Assembly (NCBI GenBank): GCA_036741775.1
Contig: DAINRQ010000021.1
Location: 11,734 to 75,733 of the forward strand
Source of the DNA: JAJKIV01 sp036741775
GTDB taxonomy: Bacteria; Gemmatimonadota; Gemmatimonadetes; Gemmatimonadales; Gemmatimonadaceae
DNA length: 64,000 nt
Direction: 5' to 3'
The position numbers and the translations under genes are program-made. Below the pieces are notes generated by a model. It was not told the DNA's origin and made no database searches. It saw nothing but the letters and a program-made list of their open reading frames with translations. Position 1 is the first letter of the stretch. Each line of letters begins with the position of its first letter. This document shows positions 17,361-25,908 of this stretch, one piece after another.

Positions 17361-18287
17361 TTACCCTGCCACGGATACCGTGTAGATCGTAACCACGAAC
17401 GCGACTGCCGCCACGACCGCGTAGATCACCCCGATCCCTGTCTCCTTCATCACCGTGCGCCCCAGCGACCCGCCATACGTGTTACGGAACGCGAGCGTCG
17501 CGTAGATCGGGAGTGACAGCGCGGCCAGCACGCCCGCGGCGATCACGAGCGGTGCAACCTGCGTGAACTTCAGGAGCTCGACGACCGCGAGCGTGACAAA
17601 GAAGAACGCGTGGAGGTGGATAGCGAAGTAGAGGTGCTCGGGATACTTCCTCCCGCGGTAGAACAGGGCGACGATCCCGGCGAAGACCGGGAGCAGCACG
17701 AACATCATCCGCGGAACGGCGGCGAGTATCCCGGCCTTGAACCCCGCGGGGTCTTCCACGGATCGGCGCAGGAACGGCTGCATGAGCGGCGGTGCCGACG
17801 CGATCTCTTCGAGTACGGCGGCCCGTGCCTCAGCGCTCAACGCCTGTTTCGACTCCATCGCCCTGCTCGCGGCACTCCCCACACGCTCGGCCCGCGAGGC
17901 AGCCGAGTCGGGTGACGTCGTCGTGTTTACCCGGAATCCGAGGTTGAGCGTCTCGCCCGATTCGAGCCTAACGTCGGGGGCGGTTGCGGCGAGGACGAAG
18001 TACGCGAGACTCGTCATGAGGTACAACCGGAATGGCGAGATGTATCGTGCGCGCCGCCCCTCGAGAAACTCGCGCGTGAGCTTGCCCGGTCGCAGCAACA
18101 ATGCACGCACGCTCGAGGCGATCCGCCCGTCCCATCCCGAGAGCTCGGCGAACGCGTCGACCACGAGCTCCCGCACACTCGGGTACGGCGGAATGTCCCG
18201 CTGCCCACATTCCGTGCAGAACGACCCGCCGAGTGGCGTTCCGCAGTTGAGGCAGGCGGACGGGGCCGGTCCGGAGGTGGTTTCCAT
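17361..18287 (-). CDS. DUF3667-like membrane protein with N-terminal zinc ribbon
   Basis: The 308-residue protein starts with a four-cysteine ribbon (CLNCGTPLGGSFCTECGQ), then a conserved LLRPGKLTREFLEGRRARYISPFRLYL block of DUF3667 proteins, then about five hydrophobic segments. Function of the family is unknown. It converges on the small lipoprotein gene and diverges from the TonB receptor. Confidence 0.82.
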   Translation of the reverse strand: METTSGPAPSACLNCGTPLGGSFCTECGQRDIPPYPSVRELVVDAFAELSGWDGRIASSVRALLLRPGKLTREFLEGRRARYISPFRLYLMTSLAYFVLAATAPDVRLESGETLNLGFRVNTTTSPDSAASRAERVGSAASRAMESKQALSAEARAAVLEEIASAPPLMQPFLRRSVEDPAGFKAGILAAVPRMMFVLLPVFAGIVALFYRGRKYPEHLYFAIHLHAFFFVTLAVVELLKFTQVAPLVIAAGVLAALSLPIYATLAFRNTYGGSLGRTVMKETGIGVIYAVVAAVAFVVTIYTVSVAG

Positions 18288-18422
18288 CTGAAGGGCCGAT
18301 GGGGTACAAGTCTGGGTGCTAGCCGCCGGTAGGTTTATCAGCTAATTCCTCCAAGCCATCGCGAACGACTGACGACGCACGACTAAATAGCTGAAAGCAA
18401 GCGCAACGCCATAGGGGGGTCT

Positions 18423-21185
18423 ATGCGGAGCTGGTGTCCGACGTATCTCGTGCTTTCGCTTCTCATCGCCGTCAGTTCGGCCGGCGGCGCCCAGGTCGGG
18501 AGCGTCCGCGGGAGGGTCGTCGACTCCACCGGCGCGCCGCTCGCCGGTGCGCTCCTCGCCGTCGATCGCACCAACGTCCGCGCCCAATCCGCCTCGACCG
18601 GCAGCTACGTCCTCCTCGGCGTCCCGGCAGGGGTGCGGACGATCCGCGTACAGGTCATCGGCTACGCGCCACTCGCCGTTGAAGTCACGGTGCGGGCGGG
18701 GGAGACCGTCACGCAAAACCTGACGATGCGCCGCTCCGCCGTGCAACTCGCGGCGGTCGACGTCGTGGTCGGCTCCAGAGCGTCGCACACGGCCGCCGAT
18801 GAGATCGCGGTCCCCGTCGACATCATTCCGGCCGAGGTGATCACGCAGCAGGGGACGTCGGAGCTGTCGGCCATCCTGCAGAACGTGTCGCCGTCAGTGA
18901 ACTTCCCGCGTCAGAGCGTCACCGACGCCGACGACATCGTGCGGCCGTTCACCATGCGCGGCCTGTCGCCCGACCACACGCTCGTGCTCGTGAACGGGCA
19001 GCGGCGTCACCGAAGCGCGCTCGTCCACGTGTTCGCGTTCGGAATGCCTGCCGGTTCGACCGGCGTGGACCTCAACGCCTTCCCGGCGAGCGCGATCGGC
19101 CGCATGGAGGTGCTCCGTGACGGCGCGGCTGCCCAGTACGGGTCGGACGCGATCGCGGGGGTGATCAACCTCGTCGTCAAGGACGGTGAGTTCGCGCCGT
19201 TCCTCAACGCCGACGTCGGGCAGTACGTCGTGAAGGATTTTCCGGACGACGGCGAGACCTTCAACATTAACGGCGGCTGGGGTGTCCGGCTCGGGCGCGG
19301 CTCGTTAGGTCTGTTCGCCGAGTACCGGAATCGGCAGGCGACGAACCGCGCGTGGCCGGAGGCAGCCGATCAGATCGCGCCCGGTGACGCCGACGTGGTA
19401 GACGAGAACGGCAACATCATCGAGAAGAACAACCCGGTCGAGCAGCCGAACCATCACCTGGGTGATGGCCTCGCGAAGGACGTGCTCACGTTCGCGAACC
19501 TGCGACTCCCCGTGAATGCCGCGGGGACGAGCGAGCTGTATGGCTTCGGTGGCTACACCTATCGCGTCGGGACGGGGAACGGGTTCTACCGGCAGGGGCT
19601 CTCGGAGCGGAACTGGCCGGAGATCTATCCGTTGGGTTTCCTCCCGGAGTTCCGGCCGAACGTCGTGGACTGGTCGGCGGCGGCAGGCATTCGTGGGGCG
19701 GCGGCTGGATGGAATTACGACGCGGCCGCGTCGTATGGGCGCGATGTGTTCGACTATCATCTCCGCAACACGCTGAACGCGTCGCTCGGTCCCTGTCTCG
19801 ACACGCCCTGCGCTCCCGGGCTGGACGGTGTCCTGGGTACTGCGGACGACCCCGGCATCCCGAACAGCACGCGCTTCTACGCTGGCGGGCTCCGTGCCGG
19901 TGAGCTCGGCCTGAATGCGCACGTCGCTCGCCCGCTCGACGTGGGGCTGCGCAGCCCGTTGAACGTGGCGTTCGGCGCCTCGTATCGCCGCGAGTCGTTC
20001 ACCCTCGTTGCCGGCGAGCCGGGTTCGTGGATTCAGGGAGGCCACCCCGACCGGTACGGTGACCCGGCGGCGCCGGGCTCGCAGGTGTTCAGTGGCTTCC
20101 TGCCGTCGACCGAGGTGGATGAGTCGCGGAACAACGTCGGCGCGTACATCGACCTCGAGACCGACATCACTCGGCAGTTCCTCCTGAACGGGGCGGCGCG
20201 GTTCGAGAACTACAGCGACTTCGGGTCGAACCTCAGTGCGAAGGTCGCGATGCGCTACCAGCCGACGACGCCGCTCGTGTTGCGCGCGTCGTTCAGCACC
20301 GGATTCCGTGCTCCCTCGCTCGCGCAGAGCTTCTACGGCAGCCGGATCACGAACTTCCGGCTCGACGAGACGACCGGGCGCCAGATCCCGTTCGAGGTCG
20401 GAATCTTCCCAGTGGACGACGAGGTCGCCCGCGCGTTAGGCGCCGAGCCGCTGAAGGAGGAGACGTCGGTGCAGGTGAGCGCGGGGTTCGCGTGGAGCCC
20501 GGTCGACGCGTTCAACATGACGCTCGACGGCTACGTCATCGACCTGAACGACCGGATCCTGCTCACCGGCTTCATCGGCGGCCCGGCGATCGAGGCGATC
20601 CTGGCGGGGCGAGGGTTACCGCTCACGTCCGCGCAGTACTTCACGAACATTATCGACACGCGTACGAAGGGCATTGACCTGACCGCGAACTATCGCGCGA
20701 TCATCGGCTCGAGGAGCGCGTTGACGTTGAGCACGGGAGTGAACTACACGTCGAACGAGATCGCGGACCAGCGGCCGCTCCCGCCCGAGCTCGAGGGGAC
20801 CGGCGCAGAGCTCGTGGACATGTTCGCCCGCATCCAGATCGAGAAGGAGCGTCCCGACTGGCGCGGGACGGTGACGGCGGACTTCACCCGCGGGCCAACG
20901 AATCTGTTGGTGCGTGGCTCGTATTACGGCGAGTTCTCATCGGCGCCGGGATTGTGCGAGACGTGCGAGCAGCTGTTCGGCGCGAAGACGCTCGTCGACC
21001 TCGAGCTCGGCCGGCGTTTCGGCGCGACCCGACTCGCGTTAGGTGCGCGGAACCTGTTCGATGTCTTCCCGGACAAGAACACGCTCGACAACGGCTACGG
21101 GATCTTCCCGTGGGCGGGGGCGTCGCCCTTCGGGTACAACGGCCGGTTCGTCTACACCAGGATCGAGCTGATCCTGGGCCGATGA
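18423..21185 (+). CDS. TonB-dependent outer membrane receptor
   Basis: This 920-residue protein has a signal peptide (cleavage near SSAGGAQ), a carboxypeptidase-regulatory-like domain at about 25-105, a plug at about 125-250 (FTMRGLSPDHTLVLVNGQRR, AAAQYGSDAIAGVINLVVKDG) and a beta barrel ending RFVYTRIELILGR, with the terminal residues typical of outer membrane sorting. It is a siderophore/vitamin-type receptor rather than SusC-like, and no SusD gene is near. A purine-rich AGGGGGG precedes ATG 18423. The ligand is unknown. Confidence 0.93.
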   Translation: MRSWCPTYLVLSLLIAVSSAGGAQVGSVRGRVVDSTGAPLAGALLAVDRTNVRAQSASTGSYVLLGVPAGVRTIRVQVIGYAPLAVEVTVRAGETVTQNLTMRRSAVQLAAVDVVVGSRASHTAADEIAVPVDIIPAEVITQQGTSELSAILQNVSPSVNFPRQSVTDADDIVRPFTMRGLSPDHTLVLVNGQRRHRSALVHVFAFGMPAGSTGVDLNAFPASAIGRMEVLRDGAAAQYGSDAIAGVINLVVKDGEFAPFLNADVGQYVVKDFPDDGETFNINGGWGVRLGRGSLGLFAEYRNRQATNRAWPEAADQIAPGDADVVDENGNIIEKNNPVEQPNHHLGDGLAKDVLTFANLRLPVNAAGTSELYGFGGYTYRVGTGNGFYRQGLSERNWPEIYPLGFLPEFRPNVVDWSAAAGIRGAAAGWNYDAAASYGRDVFDYHLRNTLNASLGPCLDTPCAPGLDGVLGTADDPGIPNSTRFYAGGLRAGELGLNAHVARPLDVGLRSPLNVAFGASYRRESFTLVAGEPGSWIQGGHPDRYGDPAAPGSQVFSGFLPSTEVDESRNNVGAYIDLETDITRQFLLNGAARFENYSDFGSNLSAKVAMRYQPTTPLVLRASFSTGFRAPSLAQSFYGSRITNFRLDETTGRQIPFEVGIFPVDDEVARALGAEPLKEETSVQVSAGFAWSPVDAFNMTLDGYVIDLNDRILLTGFIGGPAIEAILAGRGLPLTSAQYFTNIIDTRTKGIDLTANYRAIIGSRSALTLSTGVNYTSNEIADQRPLPPELEGTGAELVDMFARIQIEKERPDWRGTVTADFTRGPTNLLVRGSYYGEFSSAPGLCETCEQLFGAKTLVDLELGRRFGATRLALGARNLFDVFPDKNTLDNGYGIFPWAGASPFGYNGRFVYTRIELILGR

Positions 21186-21193
21186 GAAACGAT

Positions 21194-21211
21194 ACGTCAG
21201 GGGTCAGAGTC
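21194..21211. repeat. Single copy of the GGGGTCAGAGTC repeat core
   Basis: AGGGGTCAGAGTCCTAAC lies directly between the convergent TonB receptor and the DUF6265 protein gene. It matches the cores at 31481 and 36004 and runs into a CCTAACG motif. Confidence 0.5.
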
Positions 21212-22087
21212 CTAACGCATCCCGAACATGGTGCGCGTTACTCGCCAGTCGCCATTAGGCTCGCGGCGAATGACGCGCAGCATCGGGCCGCCGATCGTGA
21301 TCATCGGCGCGTCTGCGCGTGGCCGTACGCGACCCTCGTACCGTCCCCACTCGATCGCGTGGCTACCGACGACGTGTACGTCGTCCACGATCAACCGATA
21401 GCCCTCCGTGATCATGGCCTTACTCTGCTCGAGGCCGCGGCGCATGGCAGCCGCATTCGCCGCTCGCCCGACGCGCGGGGGGATGCCCGGCGCGAGGGCG
21501 ACGATGTCATCGGTCCAGAGGCGCTCGAGCGCATCGGCATCACCAGCGACGACCGCGCGCGCGTCGGCCTCGTGAAGTCGATGCATTGCGGGCGACTCAG
21601 CCGAGTCCGGGCGAAGCACCTCGCCGCAGCCGACGCGGCGAAACACGCGGTCTGATGGCTCGAGATTCCCGCCGCCTCCATGTGCCTCGAGCACGCGCAT
21701 CACATCGGAACCGGCGAGGCGGAATTCCACGTGCATGCGCCCGTCACTCGCCGCGAGCGACGCCCCGCCAGTCGCGGACCTGAGGACGCCCGGTCCGCGA
21801 AGGCTTCGCGGGTCGCCCGAGGGGAACGTGGGAATCAGGTCGAGCGTGATCGAATCGGCATCCGCTGACATCCGCGCGATGTCGAGCCGAACGAGTGAGT
21901 CGCGCCGTACGGTCCACGACGCGCCAAACAGCCTCGCGGCACCATCAGCGGTCCACCGCTGCACCATCTGCTCGCCCTCGGCGGCGTGCAGCCAGCACCC
22001 AACGATCCAGTGAGGGAGCGGGCCGGGTAGCGGTGACGCCATCGACGGGCCGCCCACCAAAAAGAGTACGGCGAAGACGGTGAACAT
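21212..22087 (-). CDS. DUF6265-like plus NTF2-like (DUF4440) two-domain exported protein
   Basis: The 291-residue protein has a signal peptide (cleavage near SMASPLP). Residues 25-150 resemble DUF6265 (WIVGCWLHAAEGEQMVQRW and later HVEFRLAGSDVMRVLE). Residues 165-290 form a SnoaL/DUF4440 NTF2-like domain (DADALERLWTDDIVALAPGI, MLRVIRREPNGDWRVTRTMF). Both are folds seen in small secreted proteins of these phyla, and the fusion may arise from two adjacent genes. Catalytic function is not known. The stop TAG lies in a CCTAACG motif. Confidence 0.8.
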   Translation of the reverse strand: MFTVFAVLFLVGGPSMASPLPGPLPHWIVGCWLHAAEGEQMVQRWTADGAARLFGASWTVRRDSLVRLDIARMSADADSITLDLIPTFPSGDPRSLRGPGVLRSATGGASLAASDGRMHVEFRLAGSDVMRVLEAHGGGGNLEPSDRVFRRVGCGEVLRPDSAESPAMHRLHEADARAVVAGDADALERLWTDDIVALAPGIPPRVGRAANAAAMRRGLEQSKAMITEGYRLIVDDVHVVGSHAIEWGRYEGRVRPRADAPMITIGGPMLRVIRREPNGDWRVTRTMFGMR

Positions 22088-22166
22088 GACGTATGGTAGA
22101 TGACGTCATCGCCGTTGTCTCGTACGCGGTTGATCGCCCTGGTACGACGTTGAGCAGGAGCCCTTG

Positions 22167-22982
22167 ATGTCTCGTCAGCACGCCGTAGGTGTACGTGGAG
22201 CGCGGTCCTGCGTGGCTCGGTCGCTGCCCGGATTTCAGGTCGTGGCGCACACACTCGGGGCCGGTCGCATCGCCACACATCGCTTCGATCGACCGGTCGT
22301 CGCGGCAATGATCACTGGTCGGTGCGAGACGTCCATCGCCGGCAGGCAGTTCGAGAGTCACGGCGAGCAAGCATGGTGTGAGCCGGGCGGCGAGAAGCGC
22401 GCGAACCATGTGCTCACGCCGGGAGCGCAGATCCTCTCGGTGGTCCCTGACGAGCGCGACTCCTCCGGACTTCTCGATCGACTACTGCCGGCACTCGCAC
22501 GCCCGGCGCAGCGGACGAGTGCGGACATTGCCCTCGCGGCGCGTCGAGTGTGGGTGGAGCTCGATGACGGCGACACGGCCGCATCCCTGGCGATCATGGG
22601 TCATGTCATCGTTCTTCTGTCGACGTTCGCGCGCCCCGAACGAGAGGCCCACCACGTCCGTGGTCCCGCGTGGCTGCCGCGCGTCGTCGACTACCTGCGC
22701 GCGCATTACCGTGACCCACTCACCCTGTCGGACGTTGCGCGAATCGCGGGCGTCGAGCCGGCTCACCTGTGCCGAGTGTTCCAGCGACACACCGGGTGCA
22801 CGGTGGCCGAGCACATCCGCACGCTCCGAGTGGCCTGGGCGGCGCGGCGGCTCGCGGAGGTCGATCTGCCGATCGCGTCCATTGCGCTGGAGGCCGGATT
22901 CAGTGACCAGAGCCATCTGACGAAGACCTTCCGCGCGCATATGGGGGTGACGCCAGCGGTCTACCGGGGCCGTTTCCGGTGA
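22167..22982 (+). CDS. AraC-family transcriptional regulator
   Basis: The 271-residue protein has a cupin-like N-terminal sensor region and a C-terminal double HTH (LTLSDVARIAGVEPAHLCRVF and LPIASIALEAGFSDQSHLTK, then HMGVTPAVYR). An AGGAG lies six bases before ATG 22167, which decides the start. It is divergent from the DUF6265 protein and convergent with the pectinacetylesterase-like gene; either could be its target, but no operator is evident. Confidence 0.92.
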   Translation: MSRQHAVGVRGARSCVARSLPGFQVVAHTLGAGRIATHRFDRPVVAAMITGRCETSIAGRQFESHGEQAWCEPGGEKRANHVLTPGAQILSVVPDERDSSGLLDRLLPALARPAQRTSADIALAARRVWVELDDGDTAASLAIMGHVIVLLSTFARPEREAHHVRGPAWLPRVVDYLRAHYRDPLTLSDVARIAGVEPAHLCRVFQRHTGCTVAEHIRTLRVAWAARRLAEVDLPIASIALEAGFSDQSHLTKTFRAHMGVTPAVYRGRFR

Positions 22983-23020
22983 CGATTCTCCTCGTCCGCC
23001 TGCGACGCGTTCGCCAGCAA

Positions 23021-24718
23021 TCACTTCGAGAAGTACGTCAGCTCCGGCCGATACGACCAGATCTCGCTCTCGACGCGAACGACCGCTGAACCGAGACCGG
23101 TAATGACCGCGCGGCTCGGATCCGCGTCCGGATCCTCGAGATCCGCCCACGCCGCGAGTTGCGCGATCAGCATGAGCGCCGGCCCGTCACCGCCGGACAC
23201 GCGCTCGTACACCGCATAGCCCAGCCCGCGACCACGTCGCCGAGAGGCGACGGGGCGCAACGCATTCTCGATCGAGCGGACCGATTCCGGCCGGATCGTC
23301 AGGCGAACGACCTTCTGCATGGCTGCCGGGCGACCGGCCTCGAGCCGGGCGGCCGTGCCGAGGTCGCGGCGCAGTCGGTAAACGCCGCGCGACGTCGGGT
23401 TTGCGAACGCCGTCACGTTTCGCGCGCCATCCTCGGCGTCGCCCCGCGGGTCGACGCGGTCGTCGAACGCCTTGAATCTGATGCCGAACGCGCCGTCGAC
23501 GAACGTGCCGAGGTTCGGGCCGTCGATCACCGTCCAGGCGAGCCAACTCAGCGAGTCGCCGCGCTGTGCGTGCCAGTCGAGATGTCGCCGGTATCCTTCC
23601 GCGAACGCGGCGTCCATGTCGGGCTTCGCGCGGTATGCGAACAGGAACGCGGCATCGCCGCGATCGAGAGACCGGGCTTCCCTCTGCGACGTTTCAGACG
23701 GGCACGGACGGCGCAGCACTTCGCGGTCGATCGCCTCGGCGAGCGATCGACCGCCGATGCGAGCCGTCAGAAACTCCGGTCGCCAGAAGATGGTGTGTTC
23801 CGCGCCCGGGAGGACGAACCCGGAGAAGCACAACGGTGCCGACCGAAGCTCGGTGTACGTCTGATCGATGTACGCGGACACGCGCCCGGGATCATCGCCG
23901 ACTCGGCGGAGCCATGCGGCGACGACGGCGTCGGACGACGTGCTCACCTGCGCGAACCGGATCCGCGGCTGGCGCGCGGCGGCGGCTCTGTACAATCCGA
24001 CGATCGGATCGCCCGTGGCCGGGATCGGCATGCCTAACGATGCAAGGAGCGAGTCCACCCCCCAGCGCCCGAGCAGCGTCCGGATCGCGGGCGCCCGAAA
24101 CGCGCCTCCGCCGTCGCCGATTTGCTTCACATCGGCGGCCGGAAGCAGCGCCCCCAGCTCGGCGGCGAAGACCGGCGATGCCACGGAGCCCGCGCTCGCT
24201 CCGATGACAGTCACGCGGGTCGGGGAAACGGGACGGGACTTCAGATACGCCAGCACCGCGCGGAGGTTGTGGTATCCCGCATGGTGAATCGTGAGCCCCC
24301 CTGTCGAGTCACCGGTCGCGCGGTACGTGGCGATCCGGGTACCGAGGTGGAGGTCGCCGGTGCAGTAGGGTACGAAGACGAACGTCTGGTCGCGGAACGG
24401 GTTCGCCGCACTCGCCCGATCGAACACCCCGTGCCGCCGCTGGCTGTAGTCGGTGGAGTCGATCCAGGTGTCGAACGCGGCTCGGCGATCGGGATCGCAG
24501 CTGTCGAGGTCCCAGCAGGCTCCGCCCCCTTGCAGGTAAACGACGATCCGCGCCGGGTCGGCCTGGCTCACCCAGAACTCGAACGGGGTGTCGAACGCGC
24601 AGCGGGTTCGGCCGCCTGGCGCGACGGTGTGCCACTCGTGTCCCTGAGCTCCCGCGGCGGCGACCACCGGCGTTAGGCAAGCCCACACGAGGCGAACGAA
24701 AGAACGCTTGACAGACAT
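23021..24718 (-). CDS. Pectinacetylesterase-family hydrolase with C-terminal alpha-beta-barrel-like domain
   Basis: The 565-residue exported protein (signal peptide ending AAAGAQG) carries pectinacetylesterase-family motifs: VVYLQGGGACWD, FVPYCTGDLHLG, the serine elbow VIGASAGSVASP and later DGPNLGTFVDGA. These enzymes deacetylate polysaccharides or related esters. After about residue 440 an extra segment (VVRLTIRPESVRSIENAL, then AVYERVSGGDGPALMLI) resembles a dimeric alpha-beta barrel domain, an unusual fusion. I used ATG 24718; ATG 24757 would add 13 residues before the signal peptide. It is divergent from a LysR gene, which is a likely regulator. Confidence 0.82.
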   Translation of the reverse strand: MSVKRSFVRLVWACLTPVVAAAGAQGHEWHTVAPGGRTRCAFDTPFEFWVSQADPARIVVYLQGGGACWDLDSCDPDRRAAFDTWIDSTDYSQRRHGVFDRASAANPFRDQTFVFVPYCTGDLHLGTRIATYRATGDSTGGLTIHHAGYHNLRAVLAYLKSRPVSPTRVTVIGASAGSVASPVFAAELGALLPAADVKQIGDGGGAFRAPAIRTLLGRWGVDSLLASLGMPIPATGDPIVGLYRAAAARQPRIRFAQVSTSSDAVVAAWLRRVGDDPGRVSAYIDQTYTELRSAPLCFSGFVLPGAEHTIFWRPEFLTARIGGRSLAEAIDREVLRRPCPSETSQREARSLDRGDAAFLFAYRAKPDMDAAFAEGYRRHLDWHAQRGDSLSWLAWTVIDGPNLGTFVDGAFGIRFKAFDDRVDPRGDAEDGARNVTAFANPTSRGVYRLRRDLGTAARLEAGRPAAMQKVVRLTIRPESVRSIENALRPVASRRRGRGLGYAVYERVSGGDGPALMLIAQLAAWADLEDPDADPSRAVITGLGSAVVRVESEIWSYRPELTYFSK

Positions 24719-24779
24719 GCCGCACGGTGCCAACCTCCGTCCCATAAAACAAGCCACGCGATGTTATAGCGACGACAAA
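24719..24779. promoter_or_regulatory. AT-rich divergent promoter between esterase and LysR genes
   Basis: The 61-bp gap is the most AT-rich stretch locally. It holds ATAAAAC at 24744-24750 and GTTATAG at 24763-24769, an imperfect dyad with about 12 bases between, a layout compatible with a LysR-type operator. This is inferred from position and composition. Confidence 0.45.
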
Positions 24780-25721
24780 ATGCCTTTATCCGAAGCCCGG
24801 CTCAGCCCCGAGCTCCCGTACCTCGAAGTCTTCTACGCCGTCTGCGCCGAGGGCGGGTTCACGGCCGCGGCAGATCGCCTGGGGCGGACGCAGCCCGCCA
24901 TCTCCTACCAGGTGCGCTCGCTCGAGCGCGTGCTGAACGCGAAGCTCATCGAGCGCGGCGGACGCCGCGTCCTCCTCACGCCCGCGGGGGAACGGCTCCG
25001 TTCGTTCTGTCACGAGTTCTTCGGCGAGCTTGCCCGCGTCCGTAGCGAATGTGTCGGCGGCCATCGTCCCGCTCCGCTCCGCCTCGGCTCCGCCTCGGGG
25101 TTCGGCCGCTACGTGCTCGTGCCCGCCCTGCACCGACTTGCCGAGTCGCGGGCCAGGCGCCGCGAGCCGGCACTCACCCCGCACGTTGCCTTCGACTCGG
25201 CGGACGTCGTCGTGGGGCGCCTCGAGCGCGGTGAGTGCGACGCGGTGTTCGTCTACAACCGTCGGATCACGAATCATCTCCGGTATCGGCCGGTGTACGA
25301 CGAGGAGCTGGTCCTGATCTCCGCCACGCGGCGGCGTGGACGGAAGGCGCCGGACCTCTCTACGCTCGACGCGTTCGAGCGAACCCCGTTCGTGACGTAT
25401 CAGGAAGGTGACTATGTCTTCGGGCGCTGGTTCGACGCGACCTTCGCCGACCAGCCGGCGACGCTTCAGAGTGTCGCGCACTTCAGCGAGCTCGAGGAGG
25501 TCATCGACTTCGTGCGCCGTGGGGCGGGATTGTCGATCGTGCCGCGTGATGCGGTTCGGGCGGCGTACGAGCGCGGCGAGGTGGAGATCATGTACACGGG
25601 TCGCGGCGCGCCGTGCCTGAATCAGGTGTACATGGTCGTGCGGTCAGGCAGTACGATCACGCGAGACATCCAACAGCTCGTCGGCGTGCTGAGGGCCATG
25701 CCGGTGTCGCCGACGGCCTGA
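24780..25721 (+). CDS. LysR-family transcriptional regulator
   Basis: The 313-residue protein has a LysR winged HTH at residues 10-70 (GGFTAAADRLGRTQPAISYQ, KLIERGGRRVLLTPAGERL) and a periplasmic-binding-protein-like effector domain with GAGLSIVPRDAV near its end. ATG 24780 places the HTH at the usual distance from the N-terminus. It is divergent from the pectinacetylesterase-like gene and most likely controls it and itself. Confidence 0.93.
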   Translation: MPLSEARLSPELPYLEVFYAVCAEGGFTAAADRLGRTQPAISYQVRSLERVLNAKLIERGGRRVLLTPAGERLRSFCHEFFGELARVRSECVGGHRPAPLRLGSASGFGRYVLVPALHRLAESRARRREPALTPHVAFDSADVVVGRLERGECDAVFVYNRRITNHLRYRPVYDEELVLISATRRRGRKAPDLSTLDAFERTPFVTYQEGDYVFGRWFDATFADQPATLQSVAHFSELEEVIDFVRRGAGLSIVPRDAVRAAYERGEVEIMYTGRGAPCLNQVYMVVRSGSTITRDIQQLVGVLRAMPVSPTA

Positions 25722-25908
25722 CCCGACTCTGTCGTTCAGCCTGCCGTCATCGCGCATCAAGCATCCAGAAGGGCGGGAGCGGAAGACGAGGATGAGCGGA
25801 TGAGCGACATCCATTCGTCTCGCAGGACGGCTCGGCTCGCCGGGGCCGAAAACGATGGGGAACGACTGCGCGCGGACACCACGCGGCCGAGGAGCTGTTC
25901 CCCTTACG

